Assembly: GCA_934511545.1 (NCBI GenBank)
Contig: CAKSWM010000063.1
Span: forward strand, 1-7,865
Direction of reading: 5' to 3'
DNA: 7,865 nucleotides
Source: an uncultured Oscillospiraceae bacterium
Lineage (GTDB): Bacteria; Bacillota; Clostridia; Oscillospirales; Oscillospiraceae
Shown: in pieces, positions 1-5,442 of the stretch
How the letters are laid out: every line of letters starts with the position of its first letter
Position numbering within the stretch: position 1 is the first letter of the stretch
The notes under the pieces: generated by a model
What the model was told of the DNA's origin: nothing
What the model saw: the letters and a program-made list of their open reading frames with translations, nothing else
The model's database searches: none
Made by a program: the position numbers and the translations under genes

Positions 1-291
1 CCCAAACCTGTAAGGTTGCTGACGCGGCTTTTGACGCTGGCAAACCTTAAAGATGATTCTATCGTGCTGGATTTCTTCTCCGGATCGGCAACAACTGCTC
101 ATGCGGTTATGCAGATGAAGTCCGCCTGCGCCGCGGAGGGTGCGCCCTCCAAAGCGGTGTTCGCGGTGAGCCGCGACCGGAAAAATGCCCTTTCCTCGTG
201 GCGCATCAGTCTCAGCCACCTGACAACCGGGGCGGAGCTGAAGGAGTTTCTGCAGATTTTTGACCGCTGCTATCGGGAGCTGGTGCCATAG
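1..291 (+). CDS. Chimeric 3' gene end: type III-like DNA methyltransferase (Mod) motif-I segment fused to cysteine desulfurase C-terminus; 5' end outside window
   Basis: The reading frame is open from base 1 (first residues PKPVR) and stops with TAG at 289-291, so the start lies left of the window. The first roughly 39 residues match the end of beta-class adenine DNA methyltransferases of the type III Mod kind: a KPV..L..LL helix, then the SAM-binding motif I, DFFSGSATTAHAVMQM (about 70-117). In Mod proteins an NAEDGG-like stretch and more than 100 residues normally follow. Here the frame runs instead into SACAAEG (121-141), then SSWRISLSHLTT and a C-terminal helix. That order and spacing match the C-terminal end of NifS/IscS-type class V aminotransferases, where the Cys of SAC (codon 127-129) is the catalytic cysteine and an R-S-L..TT strand lies about 23 residues later. 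The join is near 115-120. This is probably a recombination remnant without normal activity in either part. An assembly chimera is also possible. The methyltransferase match is firm; the desulfurase match is good but made by eye. Confidence 0.72.
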   Translation, partial: PKPVRLLTRLLTLANLKDDSIVLDFFSGSATTAHAVMQMKSACAAEGAPSKAVFAVSRDRKNALSSWRISLSHLTTGAELKEFLQIFDRCYRELVP

Positions 292-312
292 CTCGAGTAT
301 ATCCGCGCCTCA

Positions 313-356
313 TATAAAACAGCAGGCGGTCCCAAAAGACCGCCTGCTGTTTTATA
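313..356. terminator. Perfect 19-bp bidirectional factor-independent terminator
   Basis: The left arm 313-331 and right arm 338-356 are exact reverse complements (core CAGCAGGCGGTC / GACCGCCTGCTG) around a six-base loop, CCAAAA. The outer arm is A-rich on the left and T-rich on the right, so a GC stem followed by a U-run forms in transcripts of either direction. It sits between two convergent genes, 22 bases after the plus-strand stop and 14 bases after the minus-strand stop at 370, and can end both. Confidence 0.9.
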
Positions 357-369
357 TTTAAGGCGCTTT

Positions 370-894
370 TCACTGTTTTCTCTCGACCGTAAGGGTCAGC
401 GGATCGATGACGATAACAGGCTTTCCCTGACGCAGAGCATATCCTGCCGTGTTTCCGATCCCGCCCGCGCCGCCGTCCCAGACAGAGATCAGCAAGTCTG
501 CATTATCCACCATGTACCGGTTTCGCCTGTCCATGCAGCCGGGGGTGTAAGCGGTTTGCAGCAGCGTTTTCTTATCGCATTTGGAGATAATTCCAGCGTA
601 TCTCTCCTGCATGGCTTTTGACCACTTAGTGCTCTGGTCCCCGCACGGAATGGCGCATTCCAGCGTTATGCCGTGATGCCGCGCTTTCAGCCCGAGCACG
701 ATCTCGGCCGCATACATATCGACGCCGAGCGCCATGCCGGATATGAAATGCGTGACGTTTTCGTTTTTGATAAGGCCGAGTATCTGCTTTTTCAAAACCT
801 TTTTGAGTTTGCGGCAGCGCCTGTCCGCTTCATCGAAGCCGAACGAGAGATTTTGCGGACGATGCCCTGTAAAGGCGCAGGTTTTCTCGCTCAT
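370..894 (-). CDS. SLOG superfamily protein, DUF1273/YpsA-like
   Basis: This encodes 174 residues, close to the usual size of the family. What can be seen is a Rossmann-like fold with the family signatures in order: an N-terminal TGHRP (residues 9-13), ISGMALGVDMYAAE (about 51-64) at the ligand-binding glycine turn, a central AIPC strand end (81-84), RNRYMVDNADLLISVWDG (124-141), and GGIGNTAGYALRQGKPV (144-160) before the final strand. There is no signal peptide or membrane segment, so it should be cytoplasmic. SLOG proteins, relatives of DprA and LOG, are predicted to bind or process nucleotide-derived ligands, and several act in stress or conflict systems. No exact ligand or reaction is established for this member. 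The ATG start at 892-894 is supported by AGAAGGAGA (901-909) six bases upstream. It appears to be a single-gene unit with its own promoter and terminator. A repeat shared with the neighbouring XRE gene lies in its leader. Confidence 0.85.
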   Translation of the reverse strand: MSEKTCAFTGHRPQNLSFGFDEADRRCRKLKKVLKKQILGLIKNENVTHFISGMALGVDMYAAEIVLGLKARHHGITLECAIPCGDQSTKWSKAMQERYAGIISKCDKKTLLQTAYTPGCMDRRNRYMVDNADLLISVWDGGAGGIGNTAGYALRQGKPVIVIDPLTLTVERKQ

Positions 895-900
895 GTTTTG

Positions 901-953
901 TCTCCTTCTATGTATTAGCGTTTGTGCCTATATCTCTAATGCATAGTATAACA
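901..953 (-). promoter_or_regulatory. Promoter and leader of the SLOG gene (extended -10, strong ribosome binding site)
   Basis: Read on the minus strand, TGTTATACT (953 to 945) is an extended -10 element (TGn plus TATACT, one base from consensus). I see no convincing -35 at 16-18 bp, which is normal for extended -10 promoters. Transcription would begin near 938, giving a leader of about 45 bases that contains the shared repeat (908-926) and the ribosome binding site AGAAGGAGA (909 to 901). The upstream XRE gene has its own terminator at 985-1022, so an independent promoter is needed here. Start-site mapping has not been done; this is inferred from sequence. Confidence 0.55.
908..926 (-). repeat. 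Shared operator-like element, copy in the SLOG leader
   Basis: The plus-strand sequence CTATGTATTAGCGTTTGTG matches CTATGTATCAGCGTGTGTG at 1451-1469, upstream of the XRE gene, at 17 of 19 positions and in the same orientation. On the minus strand the core reads CACAAACGCTAATA. It lies between the candidate -10 and the ribosome binding site of the SLOG gene, overlapping the latter by two bases, a position where a bound protein could block elongation or ribosome access. No second inverted arm with the spacing seen at the XRE copy is present. A role as an operator is inferred. Confidence 0.55.
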
Positions 954-984
954 CAAAATCATGAAGGAATCTGTCGAAACAGGG

Positions 985-1022
985 CAAAAAATAAGACTGC
1001 GTGCAAAAAAACACGCAGTCTT
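985..1022 (-). terminator. Factor-independent terminator after the XRE gene
   Basis: Arms 993-1003 (AAGACTGCGTG) and 1012-1022 (CACGCAGTCTT) are perfect 11-bp complements around an A-rich eight-base loop. On the minus strand the stem is followed by ATTTTTTGCC (992 to 983), the expected U-run. It starts about eight bases after the XRE stop codon and isolates that gene from the SLOG gene downstream. Confidence 0.85.
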
Positions 1023-1030
1023 TGACGTAT

Positions 1031-1366
1031 TCAGTTTTTATCTGACAGTTCCTGCTGTATCATCAGCTCCACCATTTGCAGAATGCGCTTCTGCGCCTCG
1101 GGAGACAATGAGGCAAGCTTCTCCGAAAGCTCAGAGGCTTTATAGCTTGTCGAGTGGTCCAGAACATCACAGAATATCGCGTCCGCAGATACCTCAAGCC
1201 CGTTGAGAAGAATTATCAGCTTTTCGCAGCGCGGAAAGGACATGCCGCGCTCGACCGTAGAAATATAGTTCGAAGTAAGCCCAGTCTTTTCCGCAAACTC
1301 CTCCTGTGAAAGCCCAAGGTTCTCCCTGCATTGCTTGATACGTTTTCCGATTCGTTTATCGATCAT
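1031..1366 (-). CDS. XRE-family (Cro/CI-type) helix-turn-helix transcriptional regulator
   Basis: This encodes 111 residues with an N-terminal HTH_3 domain at about residues 5-62. IGKRIKQCRENLGLSQEEFA forms helices 1-2, LTSNYISTVERG (30-41) holds the recognition helix, and the remainder packs the five-helix bundle. After a linker, the C-terminal part (about 77-108, SELSEKLASLSPEAQKRIL onward) is an amphipathic helical stretch likely to mediate dimerisation. Such a tail is common in small clostridial XRE proteins, many of them on mobile or accessory DNA. There is no ligand-binding or peptidase domain, so it is likely a simple DNA-binding repressor. The ATG at 1364-1366 is the only sensible start; its ribosome binding site is weak (GCAGG). 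An inverted repeat and a palindrome over its promoter suggest autoregulation, and a related site lies in front of the SLOG gene. Its actual targets are unknown. Confidence 0.88.
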   Translation of the reverse strand: MIDKRIGKRIKQCRENLGLSQEEFAEKTGLTSNYISTVERGMSFPRCEKLIILLNGLEVSADAIFCDVLDHSTSYKASELSEKLASLSPEAQKRILQMVELMIQQELSDKN

Positions 1367-1395
1367 GGCTCATACCTGCGTCTTTTCTCTATCGT

Positions 1396-1410
1396 TTATA
1401 ATAATTATAA
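1396..1410 (-). promoter_or_regulatory. Candidate -10 region of the XRE gene inside a perfect palindrome
   Basis: TTATAAT-A-ATTATAA (1396-1410) is an exact 7+1+7 inverted repeat. Read on the minus strand it contains TATAAT (1409 to 1404), a consensus -10, about 38 bases before the XRE ATG. The hexamer 17 bp upstream (TGTATA, 1432 to 1427) matches the -35 consensus at only three of six positions. The palindrome may be an operator overlapping the -10, or simply a by-product of an AT-rich -10. Confidence 0.45.
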
Positions 1411-1430
1411 GGATAAGAGCCACAGTTATA

Positions 1431-1469
1431 CAGAAACGCTGATAGCGACACTATGTATCAGCGTGTGTG
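1431..1469. promoter_or_regulatory. Inverted pair of operator-like half-sites upstream of the XRE gene
   Basis: The plus strand carries CAGAAACGCTGATA at 1431-1444, and the minus strand carries CACACACGCTGATA at 1469-1456. Nine bases of each arm (ACGCTGATA at 1436-1444, TATCAGCGT at 1456-1464) are perfect complements across an 11-base spacer. The arm centres are 20 bp apart, two helical turns, which suits a protein dimer on one face of DNA. The left half-site touches the candidate -35 of the XRE gene. A third half-site lies at 913-926 in the SLOG leader. The dyad has no U-run, so it is not a terminator. Binding by the XRE protein is inferred. Confidence 0.55.
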
Positions 1470-1503
1470 ATATGAACCGGATTTGTGCAAACTCCCCCGG
1501 TGC

Positions 1504-1543
1504 AAAAAACGCCGGGATATGACCGCTGCAGTCATGTCCCGGC
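1504..1543 (-). terminator. Factor-independent terminator of the operon after ftsH
   Basis: Arms 1511-1523 (GCCGGGATATGAC) and 1531-1543 (GTCATGTCCCGGC) pair over 13 bp with one mismatch (A-C in the minus-strand RNA) around a seven-base loop. On the minus strand the stem is followed by GTTTTTTG (1510 to 1503). It begins about 23 bases after the ftsH stop. On the plus strand a T-rich run (1544-1555) also follows the stem, so it might work in both directions, though no plus-strand gene approaches it here. Confidence 0.82.
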
Positions 1544-1566
1544 TTTCTTCTTTTTGTCAGCTTTGC

Positions 1567-3555
1567 TTATTCAGCGCCGCCGTCCTCCGCGGTTTTTCCG
1601 CTTTCGGCAGAGCCGTTTTCGTCTCCGGACGGCTCGGCGGGCTCGTTGTTGTAGCTTATGAATCTGGCAGGCGGCTCGATGGTATCGTCGCGCTTCACCG
1701 GCATAACGCCGTGTTCGCAGTAATACTCAAAGTCCTCGCCCTCCATCGTCTCGTGCTCAAGCAAGTATTCGGCAACACCTGTTAGAATGTCCTTGTGCTC
1801 CGTGAGGATGCGCTCGCACTCGGCGGCGGCCTCGTCAAAGATGCGCTTGACCTCTTCGTCGATAATGGCGGCGGTCTCCTCCGAATAGCTCTTGGTCGTT
1901 CCGAAATCGCGTCCGATGAATATGCTTCTGTCGGAGCTGTCGTACTGGATGGGACCGAGCCTGTCGCTCATGCCGTATTGCGTCACCATCGAGCGGGCCG
2001 TGTTTGTGGCCTGCTGGATGTCGCCCGAAGCGCCGGTGGAAATATCGTCCAGCATAAGCTTTTCTGCCACGCGTCCGCCGAGCGCCATAACGATGCTCTC
2101 AAACATCTCGCTCTTGGACTGGTAGTTTTCCTTATCCTCGGCAGGACGGAAAACCGTCATGCCGCCCGTGGGTCCGCGCGGGATGATCGTAATATAGTGT
2201 ACGGGGTCCGTGTGCTTGAGGAAATGCCCCGTAACGGCGTGGCCCGCCTCGTGATATGCCGTAAGTTTTTTCGCCTTATCGGACATGATCTTACTCTTTT
2301 TCTCCGGTCCGGCCATTACCTTGAGTATAGCCTCGTCGATATCGGCCTGGGTGATAAAGCGGCGGTTCCTGCGGACGGCGAGCAGCGCCGCCTCGTTGAG
2401 CAGGTTTTCCAGGTCAGCGCCGGTAAAGCCCGGAGTGCCCTTTGCGATGCTGTTGAGGTCAACGTCGTCTCCGAGCGGCTTGCCTCTGGCATGGACTCTG
2501 AGTATCGCCTCGCGGCCGCGGATGTCGGGCAGTCCGACATATACCTGGCGGTCAAAACGGCCGGGACGCAGCAGCGCCTGGTCGAGGATATCAACACGGT
2601 TGGTCGCGGCCATGACGATAACGCCCTCGTTGTTGGAGAAGCCGTCCATCTCGACGAGCAGCTGGTTGAGCGTCTGCTCGCGCTCGTCGTTGCCGCCGCC
2701 GAGGCCCGAACCTCTCTGACGGCCGACGGCGTCGATCTCGTCGATGAAAACGATGGCGGGCGCGGCCTTTTTGGCCTGGTCGAACAGGTCGCGGACGCGC
2801 GATGCGCCGACGCCGACATACAGCTCAACAAAGTCGGAGCCGGAAATGGACAGGAACTGAACGTTCGCCTCTCCCGCGACGGCCTTTGCTATCAGCGTTT
2901 TGCCGGTACCCGGAGGGCCGACGAGCAGCACGCCCTTTGGTATGCGGGCGCCCATGGCGGTATATGCTCCCGGATTCTTGAGAAAGTTCACGATCTCCTG
3001 CAGCTCGGCCTTTTCCTCGTCCGCTCCCGCGACATCCGCAAAAGTGACCTTTTTCTTCTCGTCGCTTGCTAGTCTCGTTCTGGCTTTGCCGAACTTCATC
3101 GCGCCGCCGGCTCCGCCGCCGCCGGCCGCTTTGTTCATCATGATATACCAGAATACGCCCAGAATGATCACAATGCCGAGATACGGCAGGAACGACAGCC
3201 ACCAGGGCATGACCCAGTTGGGCTCATAGTCGTATTCCGTCAGCGTTCCGTCTTCCAGCTGCCGGGATATCGTGTCGCCGAGATCGGCGTAGAACACATC
3301 GAAGCTGTAAAGCTTGTATGACACGGTCGTTTCGCCCTCAAACGGCTCGCGCAGTTCCATGATAAGAACGTCGTCGCTCGTGGCGAAGGATTCGACCTGA
3401 CCGGACTCAAACAGCTTTATGACGTCGGAATAAAGGATCTGCTTGACGGTTTTGGTTTCGCTCGTCAGAGAAAATATTGTAGCCAGCAGTATTACGAGTA
3501 TAAGGGCATAAAAGCCCACGTCTCTGGCTCTGTTTCTCTTGGGATTGGGATTCAA
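1567..3555 (-). CDS. ftsH: ATP-dependent zinc metalloprotease FtsH
   Basis: This encodes 662 residues, a normal full length. FtsH is a hexameric membrane-anchored AAA+ protease that extracts and degrades membrane and regulatory proteins. Visible parts in order: a transmembrane helix at about 13-32, an extracytoplasmic domain to about 115, a second transmembrane helix at about 119-140, a Gly/Ala linker, Walker A GPPGTGKT (213-220), pore loop [10 protein letters not shown] (242-251), Walker B IVFIDE (269-273 region), second region of homology with Arg fingers in LLRPGRFDR (328-336), zinc motif HEAGH (435-439), and the third zinc ligand Asp in GASGDI (about 512). The acidic C-terminal tail is of low complexity and typical. 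The start is TTG at 3555-3553: an in-frame stop lies at 3573-3571, no in-frame ATG or GTG lies between, and AAGGAAG (3572-3566) precedes it by ten bases. It is the last operon gene, 22 bases after hpt. In Bacillus subtilis TilS and HprT have been reported to activate ftsH transcription. Confidence 0.98.
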   Translation of the reverse strand: MNPNPKRNRARDVGFYALILVILLATIFSLTSETKTVKQILYSDVIKLFESGQVESFATSDDVLIMELREPFEGETTVSYKLYSFDVFYADLGDTISRQLEDGTLTEYDYEPNWVMPWWLSFLPYLGIVIILGVFWYIMMNKAAGGGGAGGAMKFGKARTRLASDEKKKVTFADVAGADEEKAELQEIVNFLKNPGAYTAMGARIPKGVLLVGPPGTGKTLIAKAVAGEANVQFLSISGSDFVELYVGVGASRVRDLFDQAKKAAPAIVFIDEIDAVGRQRGSGLGGGNDEREQTLNQLLVEMDGFSNNEGVIVMAATNRVDILDQALLRPGRFDRQVYVGLPDIRGREAILRVHARGKPLGDDVDLNSIAKGTPGFTGADLENLLNEAALLAVRRNRRFITQADIDEAILKVMAGPEKKSKIMSDKAKKLTAYHEAGHAVTGHFLKHTDPVHYITIIPRGPTGGMTVFRPAEDKENYQSKSEMFESIVMALGGRVAEKLMLDDISTGASGDIQQATNTARSMVTQYGMSDRLGPIQYDSSDRSIFIGRDFGTTKSYSEETAAIIDEEVKRIFDEAAAECERILTEHKDILTGVAEYLLEHETMEGEDFEYYCEHGVMPVKRDDTIEPPARFISYNNEPAEPSGDENGSAESGKTAEDGGAE

Positions 3556-3577
3556 ATATGTTTCACTTCCTTATGCC

Positions 3578-4117
3578 TCAGTCTGTGTATATCTCCGGCT
3601 TGAGCACGCCGATATACGGCAAATTGCGGTATTCCTCGGCGTAGTCAAGACCATAGCCTACGATAAATTCGTCCTCGATCTCAAAGCCCTTATAGCGCGG
3701 CAGCACTTCCTTCTGGCGGCGGGCCGGTTTGTCGAAGAGCGTTACGATGGATATCGATGCTGGCTTGCGCACCTCCATATAGTTCATGAGATAGCTCAGC
3801 GTGATGCCGCTGTCAAGAATGTCCTCGACGATTATAACGTCGCGGCCCTCAATGTCTTCGCTCAGGTCCTTGTTTATCTTGACGGCGCCGGTGGTAACGG
3901 ACTTGTTGCCATAGGACGACACCGCCATGAAATCGATGGTGCAGGGGATCGTGATATGGCGCATCAGATCCGCCATGAACATAAAGCAGCCCTTGAGTAT
4001 GCCGACAAGCAGAGGACGCCTGCCCTCAAAATCTCTTGAGATCTGCTGTCCCAGTTCTGCCACTCTTGCCGCCAGGGTCTCCTCGGAAAACATTACTTTT
4101 TCGATATCGTTATTCAA
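3578..4117 (-). CDS. hpt: Hypoxanthine phosphoribosyltransferase
   Basis: This encodes 179 residues, the usual length. The enzyme salvages hypoxanthine, and usually guanine, by transferring the ribose-phosphate of PRPP to give IMP or GMP in the cytoplasm. Visible motifs are the LKG loop (41-43), SSYGN of the flexible catalytic loop (67-71), the PRPP-binding signature VIIVEDILDSGITL (94-107), the purine-contacting Lys in FDKPARR (128-134), and GYGLDYAEEYRNLPYIGVL (154-172). The N-terminus MNNDIEKVMFSEE aligns with the known Bacillus HprT start, so translation should begin at TTG 4117-4115 and not at the later ATG of residue 9. AGGGGGAG (4131-4124) lies six bases upstream. The TTG shares the sequence TTGA with the tilS stop, a four-base overlap that implies translational coupling. 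The tilS-hpt-ftsH order is conserved widely in Firmicutes. Confidence 0.97.
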   Translation of the reverse strand: MNNDIEKVMFSEETLAARVAELGQQISRDFEGRRPLLVGILKGCFMFMADLMRHITIPCTIDFMAVSSYGNKSVTTGAVKINKDLSEDIEGRDVIIVEDILDSGITLSYLMNYMEVRKPASISIVTLFDKPARRQKEVLPRYKGFEIEDEFIVGYGLDYAEEYRNLPYIGVLKPEIYTD

Positions 4118-4131
4118 GTCTTTCTCCCCCT
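4114..4131 (-). promoter_or_regulatory. Coupled start site of hpt: strong ribosome binding site, TTG start overlapping the tilS stop
   Basis: On the minus strand AGGGGGAG (4131-4124) is followed after six bases by TTGA (4117-4114). The TTG starts hpt and the TGA stops tilS. This is the TTG form of the common ATGA overlap, and it decides the hpt start. A ribosome ending tilS can reinitiate directly on hpt. Confidence 0.8.
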
Positions 4132-5442
4132 GATCTCTGTCTTAAGGGCTTTATCGCCCGGCTCTGCCGCGCACCTCTCGCTTATGCCGAAGCCGTATAC
4201 GGCGATGGGTCCGGCCTCATCCGCTATCACCGGAACAGCCTCCCTGTCTCCGGCCGGAATACCCGCCTCCGCAAAGAGCTTTTTAAGGCTTTTCGTGCAG
4301 CCCCGGCCCTTCAGCCGGATGCTGTCCCCCGCCTCGCGCGGCCTGACGAATATCTTACCACAGATATTCTCACATTTAAAGAAAAAAGTGTTTAATGAAC
4401 TGTTAACTTCTCCCCCGGTTACGACATTTTCACACAGTATTTCATACCCGCAGCCAATGTCCGCCCTCGTTCCGGCGCTGAGAATGGTCTTTTCTATCCT
4501 GCCCGAACCGGCCCTTGAGAATACAAGCCTGTCAAACTCCCGGACGACACGCCCGCCGGGAACATCGGCGCAGGCGCCGCTTATTCCCCCCGCGCAAAGC
4601 GCGCGCAGAGCCGCGATATGCGTCTCCGAAAGGCTTCTGTCCCACATTCTCCGAAAAACGCGCGCGGAAACGGGATCCGGCAGCGCCGCGACGGCGGCGC
4701 ATGGGAGCGAAGCCCGGTCCAGGTTTTCCGCAATGAACGCCTCCGCCAGTGAGTCGAGGTAATTCTCGTCCTCGCGCAGCAGCTCCGCCATCCGCGCGAT
4801 GTTTCCGACGCAGCCGGAGTTTACCTGCATCAGCAGCGGTATTATATTGTGGCGCACCCGGTTTCTGGTATAGTCATCGGTCTCGTTCGTCGAGTCCTCG
4901 ACGTGTGGAATTTTTTTCTCTTCAAGATATGCGTCTATCACGGAGCGCTCCGTCCCGAGCAGCGGGCGGATGATGCGTCCGCGGACGGGCGGTATCCCGC
5001 AGAGGCCCTTCGCCCCGCTCCCGCGGGCCAGGTTCATCAGAACGGTCTCCGCGTTGTCGTTCGCGTTATGCGCGGTCGCGATCCTGCCGCAGCCGAGCGT
5101 ATCGGCCGTCTCCTCAAGAAAGCGGTAGCGCAGGATCCGCGCAGCCTCCTCCGTTCCGAGTCCGTTGCCGGCGGCATATGCGGAAACATCGGCGCTGCCG
5201 GAGACGTATTCAACGTCCCAGCCGACGCAGAGCTCTTTTACAAAAGCCTCGTCCCGGTCCGCCTCGTCTCCGCGCAGTTTGTGGTTGAAATGCGCGCAGG
5301 CGAGCGAAACGCCGAAGCGCGGAGCGATCTCCCGCAGGACCGACAGCAGGCAGACCGAGTCCGCCCCGCCGGACACCGCGCAGAGCACCTTCGCGCCTCT
5401 GGGCAGCATATTGTATTTTTCGATGAAAGAATCAATATTCAT
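4114..5442 (-). CDS. tilS: tRNA(Ile)-lysidine synthase TilS
   Basis: This enzyme modifies C34 of the CAU-anticodon tRNA-Ile to lysidine using ATP and lysine, changing both charging and decoding from Met to Ile; it is normally essential. With the start chosen here it has 442 residues. Visible parts: the N-type ATP pyrophosphatase PP-loop SGGADS (24-29), HFNHKLRGDEAD (about 51-62), HNANDNAET (125-133), the tRNA-handling signature EDSTN....TRNRVRHNIIP (about 182-202), a helical middle domain, and a C-terminal TilS domain around FVRPREAGDSIRLKGRG (365-381) and KSLKKLFAEAGIP (384-396). An alternative ATG at 5475 would add 11 residues, but the family normally starts just before an FIEKYNML-like helix, and the 5442 start overlaps the dnaB stop by 11 bases, which fits coupling. 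The ribosome binding site AGGAG near 5457-5462 is rather far from 5442, so the start is less certain than the identity. Residues about 344-358 are AT-rich in an otherwise GC-rich gene. Confidence 0.95.
   Translation of the reverse strand: MNIDSFIEKYNMLPRGAKVLCAVSGGADSVCLLSVLREIAPRFGVSLACAHFNHKLRGDEADRDEAFVKELCVGWDVEYVSGSADVSAYAAGNGLGTEEAARILRYRFLEETADTLGCGRIATAHNANDNAETVLMNLARGSGAKGLCGIPPVRGRIIRPLLGTERSVIDAYLEEKKIPHVEDSTNETDDYTRNRVRHNIIPLLMQVNSGCVGNIARMAELLREDENYLDSLAEAFIAENLDRASLPCAAVAALPDPVSARVFRRMWDRSLSETHIAALRALCAGGISGACADVPGGRVVREFDRLVFSRAGSGRIEKTILSAGTRADIGCGYEILCENVVTGGEVNSSLNTFFFKCENICGKIFVRPREAGDSIRLKGRGCTKSLKKLFAEAGIPAGDREAVPVIADEAGPIAVYGFGISERCAAEPGDKALKTEIRGRKT

Noticed and set aside
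888..895. CGCTCATG as a second arm for the element in the SLOG leader
   Set aside because: It matches only six of eight bases, the spacing differs from the XRE site (17 versus 11), and it is the SLOG start codon region.
1356..1373. Tiny minus-strand frame from the ATG at 1373 (five codons) overlapping the XRE start, as a regulatory leader peptide
   Set aside because: Its ATG sits only one base from the sole AGG, leaving no usable ribosome binding site, and nothing else supports it.
1..1503. CRISPR array, tRNA, transposase or attachment-site repeats in the accessory part
   Set aside because: No regular direct repeats, tRNA-like cloverleaf or transposase motifs were seen on either strand.
2889..2902. 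TATCAGCGTTTTG inside ftsH resembling the shared half-site
   Set aside because: It encodes the conserved residues right after Walker A (TLIA), is partly explained by codon choice, and has no promoter nearby.
1795..3072. A 425-codon open frame on the plus strand, antisense to ftsH
   Set aside because: It lies wholly inside a clearly conserved ftsH, its translation shows no recognisable domain, and long antisense frames are common opposite GC-rich genes.
4362..4415. AT-rich stretch with a T6 run in tilS as an internal terminator or frameshift site
   Set aside because: No stable GC stem precedes the T-run, and the tilS frame continues intact into its conserved C-terminal domain.
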